A DNA stretch of 8,922 bases from Lentisphaerota bacterium (GTDB lineage Bacteria; Verrucomicrobiota; Kiritimatiellia; JAAZAB01), in assembly GCA_016182435.1 (NCBI GenBank), contig JACPGN010000237.1:1-8922 (forward strand), given 5' to 3'. Position numbers and translations under genes: made by a program. Each line of letters opens with the position of its first letter. The stretch's first letter is position 1. Below, in pieces: positions 1 to 6,282 of this stretch. The notes below the pieces were generated by a model. The model did no database searches. It was not told the origin of the DNA and was given only the letters and a program-made list of their open reading frames with translations.

Positions 1-240
1 CACCAGCAGGACATGCGCTTGCGATAATGGGTCAGTTATTGGGGGGGGGTTGTGAACTTCAATGCTGTCATTCCCGCGACCTTCCTTCGCCCGCCGTAGC
101 GGGCTACGCGAAGGCGGGAAGCGGGAATCCAGTATTGATTTTCTGGATTCCCGATCAGGTCGGGAATGACAGTCAGCCCCTAATAACTGACTGGTTACCG
201 CTTTAGACGAAGGATTATTGACTGTATTTGCCTTTGACAT
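1..240 (-). other. Open frame crossing the left edge, mostly repeat-derived; doubtful gene
   Basis: An ATG at 238-240 opens a minus-strand frame with no stop codon down to position 1. The ATG occupies the same place, next to the same upstream sequence, as the real start of the gene at 7785, which is the only argument for a gene. Against it, the middle of the predicted peptide reads CHSRPDRESRKS, the typical translation of a REP-like palindrome, and lies inside the nested repeat at 31-192. The start of the peptide (MSKANTVNNPSSKAV) is not a signal peptide and matches no family I recognise. It may be a real gene interrupted by a repeat, or non-coding sequence with a chance open frame. I see no Shine-Dalgarno sequence. 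I favour non-coding. Confidence 0.2.
31..192. repeat. Nested palindromic repeat cluster (REP-like, GTCATTCCCG family)
   Basis: Several inverted repeats are nested here. The outer arms are GTCAGTTATTGGGG near 31-44 and CCCCTAATAACTGAC near 177-191, complementary except for one extra T. Inside are CTGTCATTCCCG (65-76) facing CGGGAATGACAG (161-172). A further hairpin pairs CGGGAATCCAG (about 122-132) with CTGGATTCCCG (about 142-152), and CCTTCGC (83-89) pairs with GCGAAGG (109-115). The same ATTCCCG...CGGGAAT family occurs again at 6177-6203, so it is dispersed in this genome. A run of nine G (41-49) sits at the left arm. The function is unknown; it could act as a transcript-end structure. Confidence 0.75.
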
Positions 241-315
241 TTTTTTGTTACTATTCAGCCGCCGTGTTTACCGAATTTTTGACCACGGATTACACGGATG
301 GCACGGATTTTTTTC

Positions 316-334
316 ATCCCGCGCCGCGCGGGAT
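316..334. repeat. Perfect GC-rich palindrome downstream of the GxxExxY remnant
   Basis: The 19 bases form ATCCCGCGC, one central base, and GCGCGGGAT, a perfect nine-pair palindrome. It lies just past the stop codon of the remnant. A run of seven T precedes it on the plus strand, which is an A run after the hairpin for minus-strand transcripts, so it is not a standard intrinsic terminator for the remnant. Confidence 0.6.
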
Positions 335-454
335 TCATTTCACCACCCTTTTCTCATAGAGTTTTTCATCAAGACCTGGCTTCAGCTCATTCAAGACCGT
401 CATCGCCGCTCCAATGATCTCTTCACTCAATTTCTCGTGAATCAAATTCCCCAT
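335..454 (-). pseudogene. Truncated GxxExxY family gene (PD-(D/E)XK-like superfamily)
   Basis: From the ATG at 452-454 the frame codes 39 residues, beginning MGNLIHEKLSEEIIGAAM and containing GLDEKLYE, an exact match to the GxxExxY motif that names the family. Intact members are about 125-130 residues and belong to the PD-(D/E)XK nuclease-like superfamily (established knowledge). Here the nuclease-like core is missing: the N-terminal part joins directly to KRVVK and a stop, which resembles the usual C-terminal end of the family. That suggests an internal deletion rather than loss of the tail (inference). The frame is open upstream to 556, but the residues before MGNLIHEK are translation of the inverted repeat and leader. 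It cannot be functional as a nuclease. Confidence 0.65.
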
Positions 455-640
455 ATCCGTGCCATCCGTGTAATCTGTGGTTCCGAGTTTTTTTCGCTGG
501 TGTATTTCATAGCAGTAAGCGTGCCAACCACGCCCAAAAGTTATAAGTGGCGGCAAGGCAGGATGATGCGAAAACTGGAGGAGGCGCTGACAAGGCGGGA
601 GTTGAAACTCAGGTTATAAACGCCATAACCCGGGTTATAC

Positions 641-699
641 ATGGAGGGCGACGGGCTCCGTCGCCGCGCCCCCGGCGGTCGAGGCCGCCCGCCCTCCAT
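641..699. repeat. Hairpin repeat between spacer cassette and FGE-like gene
   Basis: ATGGAGGGCG (641-650) pairs perfectly with CGCCCTCCAT (690-699). A smaller hairpin, GACGG-GCT-CCGTC, sits inside at 650-662. It lies just downstream of the restored stop codon of the frameshifted FGE-like gene and is absent from the equivalent place in the other spacer, so it looks like an insertion of a REP-like unit. It has no T run, so it is not a clear intrinsic terminator. Confidence 0.6.
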
Positions 700-703
700 A
701 TAA

Positions 704-1000
704 TCACCATTCCGCGGAGCGTCCGCCGCGCAGGCCGTGGGAATAACCCCAAGCACCGCCCATATCCGCGCCGCGCCAATCGTAGTGATAAATCACGGTG
801 CCGCAATAACGCGAGGACAACCAGATCGGCTGAGATCCCGTCTGCGGGTCCGGCGTGGTGGCCCACTCGCCGCCGCGCTGGGCAACCGCGCGATAGGCCA
901 GCGGTATTTTCCAGTCGCTTGCCTCCTCAAAGGGAATACTTTCTCCGCCCGGCCAGTCGGTTACATCGGCGTATCCGTTAGCGCTTAATTCGTGGTTCCG
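704..1000 (-). pseudogene. Detached C-terminal part of the frameshifted FGE-like gene
   Basis: Directly after the premature stop of the upstream frame (985-987), another minus-strand frame continues the same protein. It starts NHELSANGYADVTDWPGG, a typical stretch of FGE/SUMF1-like proteins, passes through RGGEW and ends GLRGGRSAEW with TGA at 704-706. The ending resembles the GGRCVRTAP end of the paralogue at 6283-7785. One extra base near position 1000 would join the two frames as VISVG-NHELSANG, giving a protein of about 572 residues. This piece has no start or ribosome site of its own. Either the gene is a pseudogene or the assembly lost one base; the sequence alone does not decide. Confidence 0.75.
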
Positions 1001-2421
1001 ACCGAAATAACGTCTTCCATCACGTTGCCGGATAAATCCATATTGCCGTAATAACCGGCCATGGCTTTTTTTCGGGCTGAGGTCGCGGTGGCCAGCGCGC
1101 CGGAGCGCAGCGGGCCCGTCAAATTCGGGACGTTATAGACCACCCAGGCGCCATCCTCCGCGTTGTTGGCCGGAACTTCATCCGGCGCGCCGGAATAAAC
1201 ATACGCGGAAGGCACGAGCGTCTCGCCGCCATAGGCGTTGGCCGCTTCGGATTTCACCGGCGGATTGGGTCCCCTGGCCGCCTTTTCGTATTCGAATTCC
1301 GTCACCCAGCGCAAGGCTGCCCAATCGTTCAGGGCCAGCGAATCGTTGGCCGAGCGACAGGTCGCCGGAACGCAAAGGCCATCGTCCGGTTCGTTAAAAA
1401 CGCCGTTAGTATTCAAATCACAGCCGTATAATCCATTGTCCAGCTTGATGCCGAACCTCGCGCCGGAAATATTCGCGCTGCCGGCGTAGCGCTCCACGGC
1501 CTGGGTGGGAGTCAGGGAATTAAGGAAATCGCGGTATTGCGCCTGGGAAACTTCATAACGCATATAATAAAAAGCCTTAAACCCCGTGGGCCAATTCGTG
1601 TTCATGTTGCTTTCGGTCGGCTGATCAATCGAGACGCCGGAAGCCGCGTTGAACCAGATGCCCGAGCAGGAGCCAGGTTGGCCCGCTGAATCGGCAAAAT
1701 AGGAAATCAAGCCGACGACGCCATTAGCGGAATCATCAAAGGGGGCGGTTGCCTGGGAATAGGGAATGGCAATTTTCATTTTGAAGGCATGCACGGCGTT
1801 GGTGCGCGCCAAAATCTGGCATCCATAAGGACCGATGTTCTGCGCCTTCTCGCTGTCGCTGGGCTGACCCGGCGGGGAAAAGCCCTCGGCATAGGAGCTC
1901 AGATAATCGCCGAGATAAAAGGCTCCGGCGGGAATATAGACCATTTCAACGGCGCATAACCTGATGGTGGCGAGCGCGGCCAGGGCGTCGCCGGCGGCAT
2001 TGGCGCCAAGGTCAACGCCATAATCCCATGCAAATTGAATGCCCTTCGTGTTCACCGTCCCCTCGCCGGTTTCCGCGCGCTGGAGGAAGGCGCCTTTCCC
2101 GTCGGCCGGGACAACGATATCCAATTCCGTGCCGGAGGCGCCTGGTGAAAATCCGGCTGGATTGATTCCGGAAGTCTTCAGGCTGCCATGCCGCCAGGTT
2201 GCGCCGCCATCCGCTGAATACTTGAGGAAAACCCAGGCGGCATCGTAGTTTTCATTATCCCGCCATGAATTTTCCCAGCTTATATCAAACCGGAGGAGCC
2301 TGGTTCGAGCGGTAGTGTTCTGCGCGCCAAGGAATGAATTGGAGATGGCGATATTGTTCCCTTGCGCAACACAAGCGAACAGAAGGACTCCGGCAAGCAA
2401 TATATGGAATTTATGGTTCAT
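985..2421 (-). CDS. Secreted FGE/SUMF1-like protein, cut short by a frameshift
   Basis: The frame codes 478 residues. Residues 1-21 form a signal peptide; LLFAC at 13-17 is a weak lipobox candidate, so a lipoprotein is possible. Residues 22-165 are a beta-rich N-terminal domain with FDISWENSW (45-53), YDAAWVFLKYSADGG (59-73), RHGSLKTSG and VPADGKGAF, closely matching the paralogue at 6283-7785. From about 157 (AVEMVYIPAGAFYLGD) the FGE-like fold begins, with YYMRYEVSQAQYRDFLN (285-301), WVTEFEYEKAARG (372-384) and GYYGNMDLSGNV (456-467). The paralogue's SGNVWEL reads SGNVMED here. The frame then ends after VISVGTTN; the rest of the domain continues in another frame to 704. It follows the large membrane protein gene by 203 bp. 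In the restored C-terminus the paired active-site cysteines of true formylglycine-generating enzymes are not evident, so a non-catalytic role is likely. The start is supported by GGAG at 2431-2434. Confidence 0.85.
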   Translation of the reverse strand: MNHKFHILLAGVLLFACVAQGNNIAISNSFLGAQNTTARTRLLRFDISWENSWRDNENYDAAWVFLKYSADGGATWRHGSLKTSGINPAGFSPGASGTELDIVVPADGKGAFLQRAETGEGTVNTKGIQFAWDYGVDLGANAAGDALAALATIRLCAVEMVYIPAGAFYLGDYLSSYAEGFSPPGQPSDSEKAQNIGPYGCQILARTNAVHAFKMKIAIPYSQATAPFDDSANGVVGLISYFADSAGQPGSCSGIWFNAASGVSIDQPTESNMNTNWPTGFKAFYYMRYEVSQAQYRDFLNSLTPTQAVERYAGSANISGARFGIKLDNGLYGCDLNTNGVFNEPDDGLCVPATCRSANDSLALNDWAALRWVTEFEYEKAARGPNPPVKSEAANAYGGETLVPSAYVYSGAPDEVPANNAEDGAWVVYNVPNLTGPLRSGALATATSARKKAMAGYYGNMDLSGNVMEDVISVGTTN

Positions 2422-2430
2422 GGATCACAT

Positions 2431-2434
2431 CTCC
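2431..2434 (-). promoter_or_regulatory. Ribosome binding site of the frameshifted FGE-like gene
   Basis: On the minus strand GGAG lies nine bases before the ATG at 2419-2421. It supports this start codon. The other complete FGE-like gene, at 7785, has no comparable purine-rich site. Confidence 0.55.
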
Positions 2435-2473
2435 AACGCGGGTATGCCCGCAACCCGAAAGAAATTTCCTCCT

Positions 2474-2489
2474 TAGGCGGATCCGCCTA
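2474..2489. repeat. Perfect 16-base palindrome
   Basis: TAGGCGGATCCGCCTA reads the same on both strands and is followed by TGGCGGA. It lies about 55 bp upstream of the FGE-like gene start. A shorter GCGGG-TATG-CCCGC hairpin lies between it and the start, at 2438-2451. It could be an operator-like site or part of a dispersed repeat; I see no second copy in the window. Confidence 0.5.
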
Positions 2490-2497
2490 TGGCGGAA

Positions 2498-2613
2498 ACC
2501 ACTGATTACACGGATTTCACGGATGGTCCGGCAGTGCCGGACGGCCGCCGGGCGGCCGTCAACAATCAGTGTTATCCCTGGCCGACGCTCGGGCAGGCCG
2601 TGCCATCCGTGGT
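2498..2613. mobile_element. Inverted-repeat-bounded unit, copy C, without gene remnant
   Basis: The left arm at 2498-2524 starts ACCACTGATTACACGG and keeps the 9-base rhythm of the arms at 281-308 and 7825-7851. The right arm at 2598-2613 is the reverse complement of ACCACGGATGGCACGG and lacks one 9-base unit. The interior is not GxxExxY-derived: it holds two overlapping perfect palindromes, at 2526-2542 (GTCCGGCA, G, TGCCGGAC) and 2540-2560 (GACGGCCGCC, G, GGCGGCCGTC). It fills most of the 203 bp gap between the large gene and the FGE-like gene, where I see no coding sequence. The interior hairpins could end or attenuate transcription, but no T run follows them in the direction of transcription. 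Confidence 0.4.
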
Positions 2614-2624
2614 CAACATTCTTG

Positions 2625-5600
2625 TTATGACTTCCCGCTTTTTCCGGCCTTCCCGGCCCCCTCCAGCTTTTCAAGTTTCACCGCGTCCCGGGCCTTGATC
2701 TGCATCCACCAGATCACGAAGAAAAGGAAACTGATAACCCCGGCGAAAATGATCATGGTCCAGATGATTTTCCAGGTGCGCACGGTTCCCAGGGCCCTGG
2801 CCTTGCTTCCGGCCGCCGGGATCACGCCGCCTTCCTTGATTTTGACGTCGCGCGCCGCAACGGTCACGGCCGGGGAGCCGCCGGTCTGGACAATCAAGCG
2901 CTCCAGCCGGCCGATATCATTTTTAACATCTTCCATCCGAGCCTTATTGAGGCGGCAATTGCCGATATGGACGTCGGCCGCCAAATCCAGTTGTTGCTGA
3001 GACTTTCTTATGGCCGAGAGCTTCTGCTTAATTCTTTTGCCCAGGAACTCGGCCGAAAGTCGCGCTTCGCTCTCCGCAAACATAGCGACTAATTTTTCGG
3101 TATGGCTGAGCAAAGCGTCGAGCTGCTGATCGGGGATAAACCAGACATCGGTCAACACAACCGCAAAGATCTTTTTTTCGCGCGGGGCGAAGGCCAGGTT
3201 GGTGGAAGCGAGATAATGCAATTTCTTTTCCGAATCGAAAAGCACTTCAAGCTCGCCCAGGTCCGTGATCAGGCTGGGATTGATTTCGGCCGGCAGGTGG
3301 AATTCCAGCGGAAAGGTGTTGCTGATGGCCAGCGGATTTTCCATCGCAATTTTCAGGGTGATCTTTCTTTTCGGCTGCTTAACAACTTCGGCCAGACCGG
3401 CCACGGTGGGCAGCGGGCTGATTGTGCCCATGATTTTATCGGTCGGCAGTCCCTGCACTTCAACAACCAGGTCTTCCAGGTTGCCGATATCAACTTTCAC
3501 TTCTTCCAAAGCCACCTTGTTCATTTCATAATTAGAGAGCCTTCTTTCCGTGGTGGTGACGGTATTCTGGACTTGGATAATCCGGTCCAGGCGGCGGTAA
3601 ATATTTTCGCTCAAAACCTTGACCTGGTCAATATAGCGGGATTGCTCAAGTATTTTCACCAGCTGTTTCACGTGGTCCCGGAACATGACGATTTCGGCCT
3701 CGTCAATCCGCCAGATATCATTCATCACCACTTCCAGGGTAACGTTGGCGCCGGGCGCGAGCCTGACCATCTGGTGGACATAATAAAGCGAGCCGTAAAA
3801 ATCGTAGCCGAGCTCAAAGTCGCCCATACTGATGATGTCTTCCGGCTTGACGCCCTCCGGCAGATATTGCCGGACGGGGACGAACTCCTCAACGGTTTGT
3901 GAGTTATTGGCGACAAAAATTCTCTTCTTAACACTGCCCGATTCAAGCCAGCTATTGACGACCGGTTTTTCGCGCTGGCGCAGCAAATCATAGATGGCCT
4001 GCGACAAGGCCTTCAGTTCGGTCATCTGGTCATACAGGGATTGCAGCGATAATTCCTTGCCGCCGGCGGCTGATAGCGCAACAACGTTGCCCACGCCGGC
4101 TTGTTTGGCAATGGCGCTGATGGTTTCGCGCGTTTCCTGGATGGTTTGCGCGGCTTCCTCCAGTCCGGTTGAAACCGTTTCCTCCGTTGGGGCGGTCCCA
4201 CCGGCTTGCAAATCCTCAAGGGCCTCGCTGATACCGGCCAACATGCTATAGGTGGTGTCCGTTTTACCCTGGAAGTCAATTTCTTTGCGAAAGGCTTGCA
4301 CCTCGGCAAAAACGGCGGCGATGGGTATCTGGTTGACCAGGCCGTAGGTCTGGGCAATTTTACCGAAGAGAGTCTGCATGCCGCTTGCGTCGTTCGGCGT
4401 GCCCAGGTAGCCGGCCAGCAGGTCAATTTTACTCTTAAGCTCGGTCATGTTTAATGCATTCCAGTTCGCCAGCAAGGTGTTGATGTCGTCGGCCATTGTT
4501 GCGATTGTGGCGTTAATGGCGCTGATATCGGTTTGGATCGTCGTGAGCGTTGCGTTCTGCGCGGAAAGCGTGGCGTTCATGGCGCTCTGATCGGAGGCAA
4601 CGCCGGAGAGTTGCGCGTCCAGGGTGTCAAGCCGGGCAAACACGGGCGAAAAGTCAACGGCAACGGCCTCATTGGCCACGACCTTAAGGGTCATGCTGTC
4701 CGCGCTGCCGGTGGTCGCTTCCGAACAGATAATCGTGTATTCGCCCAGCGGCCAGGTTGACTTGAGACTAAGGTTATATTCATAAACGCCCGTGGCGCTT
4801 ATTTCGGTCATCAGGCCGTCGGCAACGAGGGCGCCGGCATTCTGGTCATAAACATTGATGGTGGGCGCTTTGCCGGTGTCGGTTTTATAGCGGATCAGCA
4901 ACGTGGCGCCGTTAGTGGTGCTGGTGGGCCGGTTGAGAATTTTGGATTGCACGCCCTTTTTGGCTTCGCGGGTAATGGCCGAGGGCAGACCGGTGACGGT
5001 GTTAAGCGTCTGCGCCGCCTTGGAATAGAGCGTTTCCGATTCGGTCGCCCCGACGGCTGTCTGGATTGAACCAATACCGCTGAGGGAAGCATCCATCTTG
5101 ACACCCAGGGTGTCTATCTTGGGATTAAGCGTGTTGAAAGAGGCGCTCAAGGAGGCGTAACTTGTGCCCAGCCACGCCGTATTAGTGCGGATTCCCTCGG
5201 TCTGAGCGATAATCACCGTGGTATTGCTGAGAATCTCGGCTTGTCCCTGATAAAGCCCCGCAAAATCAGTCTCGTCTGATAAACTAAACGTGATCGTGTT
5301 GGAAAATCTATTTCCGTTAAAATCAGCAATGCCGATATTGGCCAGATAGGTGTTGTTGGCGTTGGTAATGCCGCTGATATCAATGGGCAGCCGGAAAAAA
5401 CCATCGCCATTGGGGCTGGCCTGGGAAGCGGAGGCGATCGCGCTCGCGCCGGCATCCACGATGCTGACCTGACAATTCCCGGCATCCGTTGCCGGAGCTC
5501 CAGAGGGTTCCTCCAGCCAGGCATTAACCAGATAATTCGTGCCTTCCGAGGTAATAGCCGCCAGCACGCGGTAGGGCGACGTCCAGCGCGGATCCAGATA

Positions 5601-6230
5601 AACAAAATTCCTGACTTCGTTGGTGTCCACGGTGAACACGATCCTTTTATCGTAAAAATCCGCGTGGTACCAGGTGGTTGTATAGGTGCCGAGCGGATAT
5701 TCCCGGGCAGGGATAAGCCAGGCCGTTTGCGGCGTTTGCGATAGACCCGACTCTTCCCACCCGGAGGAACATTTCACGCTCAAATCCATGAACCAATGCA
5801 CGCCAAAAGGCGCCGTCCGGTCATAATCGTGCACTTGGGTTAGATCATAGATATACCAATGCACCGTTTGCGTCTCCTCCTCCAGCGAGGCCCGGATGCC
5901 CCGCAGAAAAGAGCTTAAATCGCTCAAGCGAACATTGGTGCTCAAGTTCATGCCGCTGCCGGCGCCGGTTCCGCCGCCATACATTGCCGGCGAAGCCTGG
6001 CGGGAATCCCAGCCATCGCCCGACCCGCCGCGATAGCGGTAGGCGGAAACCGCGGCATCGGCCGGGAAAAAAAGCGCCATCAGGCCGAAGAAAAGGAAGC
6101 TGTGGATAAAAACACGTGAAGCATTAAGGAAATTGGAAATTGGAAATTGGAAATTGGAAACGCTTCGCAATCGGAACTGGATTCCCGCCTTCGCGGGAAT
6201 GACATTTTGATCGCATTTCAGCCAGGCCAT
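2625..6230 (-). CDS. Large secreted, C-terminally anchored envelope protein with coiled coil and duplicated module; start uncertain
   Basis: I do not recognise a named gene. The convincing protein begins with a signal peptide, RVFIHSFLFFGLMALFFPADA (about 6116-6054), and ends at TAA 2625-2627, about 1,165 residues. After it comes a Gly-rich stretch (YRYRGGSGDGW) and a region of apparent beta domains, including one with WPLGEYTIICSEA (about 4751-4713). Next is an Asn/Ala/Thr-rich, coiled-coil-prone helical part (about 4650-3970). Two diverged copies of a roughly 160-residue module follow (about 3944-3456 and 3374-2886); each has an LP-E-I/V-P opening, a D-(I/V)-W motif and a closing helix with DIG-LE-L. 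A transmembrane helix (about 2777-2706, TWKIIWTMIIFAGVISFLF) and a Lys-rich tail finish it. This predicts a long periplasmic or extracellular arm held in the membrane. No in-frame ATG lies just before the signal peptide. The ATG at 6230 would add 50 residues read from repeats; the frame is even open to 6335, overlapping the upstream gene. Confidence 0.8.
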   Translation of the reverse strand: MAWLKCDQNVIPAKAGIQFRLRSVSNFQFPISNFLNASRVFIHSFLFFGLMALFFPADAAVSAYRYRGGSGDGWDSRQASPAMYGGGTGAGSGMNLSTNVRLSDLSSFLRGIRASLEEETQTVHWYIYDLTQVHDYDRTAPFGVHWFMDLSVKCSSGWEESGLSQTPQTAWLIPAREYPLGTYTTTWYHADFYDKRIVFTVDTNEVRNFVYLDPRWTSPYRVLAAITSEGTNYLVNAWLEEPSGAPATDAGNCQVSIVDAGASAIASASQASPNGDGFFRLPIDISGITNANNTYLANIGIADFNGNRFSNTITFSLSDETDFAGLYQGQAEILSNTTVIIAQTEGIRTNTAWLGTSYASLSASFNTLNPKIDTLGVKMDASLSGIGSIQTAVGATESETLYSKAAQTLNTVTGLPSAITREAKKGVQSKILNRPTSTTNGATLLIRYKTDTGKAPTINVYDQNAGALVADGLMTEISATGVYEYNLSLKSTWPLGEYTIICSEATTGSADSMTLKVVANEAVAVDFSPVFARLDTLDAQLSGVASDQSAMNATLSAQNATLTTIQTDISAINATIATMADDINTLLANWNALNMTELKSKIDLLAGYLGTPNDASGMQTLFGKIAQTYGLVNQIPIAAVFAEVQAFRKEIDFQGKTDTTYSMLAGISEALEDLQAGGTAPTEETVSTGLEEAAQTIQETRETISAIAKQAGVGNVVALSAAGGKELSLQSLYDQMTELKALSQAIYDLLRQREKPVVNSWLESGSVKKRIFVANNSQTVEEFVPVRQYLPEGVKPEDIISMGDFELGYDFYGSLYYVHQMVRLAPGANVTLEVVMNDIWRIDEAEIVMFRDHVKQLVKILEQSRYIDQVKVLSENIYRRLDRIIQVQNTVTTTERRLSNYEMNKVALEEVKVDIGNLEDLVVEVQGLPTDKIMGTISPLPTVAGLAEVVKQPKRKITLKIAMENPLAISNTFPLEFHLPAEINPSLITDLGELEVLFDSEKKLHYLASTNLAFAPREKKIFAVVLTDVWFIPDQQLDALLSHTEKLVAMFAESEARLSAEFLGKRIKQKLSAIRKSQQQLDLAADVHIGNCRLNKARMEDVKNDIGRLERLIVQTGGSPAVTVAARDVKIKEGGVIPAAGSKARALGTVRTWKIIWTMIIFAGVISFLFFVIWWMQIKARDAVKLEKLEGAGKAGKSGKS
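6128..6160. repeat. Heptanucleotide array (GGAAATT), about 4.7 units
   Basis: Four exact copies of GGAAATT (6128-6155) are followed by GGAAA. The array lies directly before the signal peptide of the large protein, in the place where its start codon should be. Seven is not a multiple of three, so a change in copy number would shift any frame read through it. Read in the large gene's frame it gives SNFQFPISNF. Confidence 0.85.
6177..6203. repeat. REP-like palindrome of the ATTCCCG family
   Basis: CTGGATTCCCG is followed by CCTTCGCGGGAATGAC. The core ATTCCCGC-CTTC-GCGGGAAT (6181-6200) is a perfect eight-pair hairpin. It is the same family as the cluster at 62-172. In the large gene's frame it reads VIPAKAGIQ, a common spurious translation of this repeat, so the ORF here is probably not true coding sequence. 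Confidence 0.85.
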
Positions 6231-6245
6231 GGCAGATTTTTGTCT

Positions 6246-6276
6246 TCTGACCTCTGACCTCTGACCTCTGACCTCT
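6246..6276. repeat. Heptanucleotide array (TCTGACC), about 4.4 units
   Basis: Four exact copies of TCTGACC (6246-6273) are followed by TCT. The array starts six bases after the double stop (TAATAA on the minus strand) of the FGE-like gene at 6283. It is unrelated in sequence to the GGAAATT array about 90 bp away but has the same unit length. Confidence 0.85.
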
Positions 6277-6282
6277 AATTTA

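Larger units (their letters stand above)
281..483 (-). mobile_element. Inverted-repeat-bounded unit around a GxxExxY gene remnant (copy A)
   Basis: The left arm at 282-308 begins ACCACGGATTACACGGATGG. The right arm at 455-481 is its reverse complement, with 26 of 27 positions matching. The arms have a 9-base rhythm (GATTACACG, GATGGCACG). Between them lie the GxxExxY remnant (335-454) and a GC-rich palindrome (316-334). The right arm ends exactly where the ATG of the remnant begins. No transposase is present, so any mobility would be non-autonomous. Similar units occur at 2498-2613 and 7825-7902. Calling it mobile is inference from inverted ends plus several copies; no target-site duplication was established. 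Confidence 0.45.
236..640 (-). repeat. GxxExxY-type spacer cassette, copy A
   Basis: This spacer is homologous along almost its whole length to the spacer at 7786-8062. Both carry the stretch GTTACTATTCAGCC next to the following ATG, the inverted-repeat unit in the middle, the run TTCCGAGTTTTTTTCGCTGG, and a distal end finishing in GGGTTATA. Copy A keeps about 120 bp more of the internal gene remnant than copy B. Homology extends about 40 bp beyond the inverted repeats on the ATG side and about 155 bp on the other side, so the repeated unit is larger than the inverted-repeat core. The distal end also holds a perfect 14-base palindrome at 625-638 (ATAACCCGGGTTAT). I read it as a decayed, dispersed gene cassette. 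Confidence 0.6.

Noticed and set aside
316..334. Intrinsic terminator for the GxxExxY remnant
   Set aside because: On the minus strand the stem is followed by A residues rather than T residues.
218..619. Plus-strand open frame of 133 codons
   Set aside because: It runs through the inverted repeats and antisense to the GxxExxY remnant; its composition and content are repeat translation with no family features.
547..981. Plus-strand Arg-rich open frame of 144 codons
   Set aside because: It is antisense to the C-terminal part of the frameshifted FGE-like gene and its hairpin; the minus-strand frame carries recognisable family motifs.
3102..3902. Plus-strand open frame of 266 codons
   Set aside because: It is antisense to the duplicated module of the large protein, whose own frame shows clear conserved structure; a GC-rich shadow frame.
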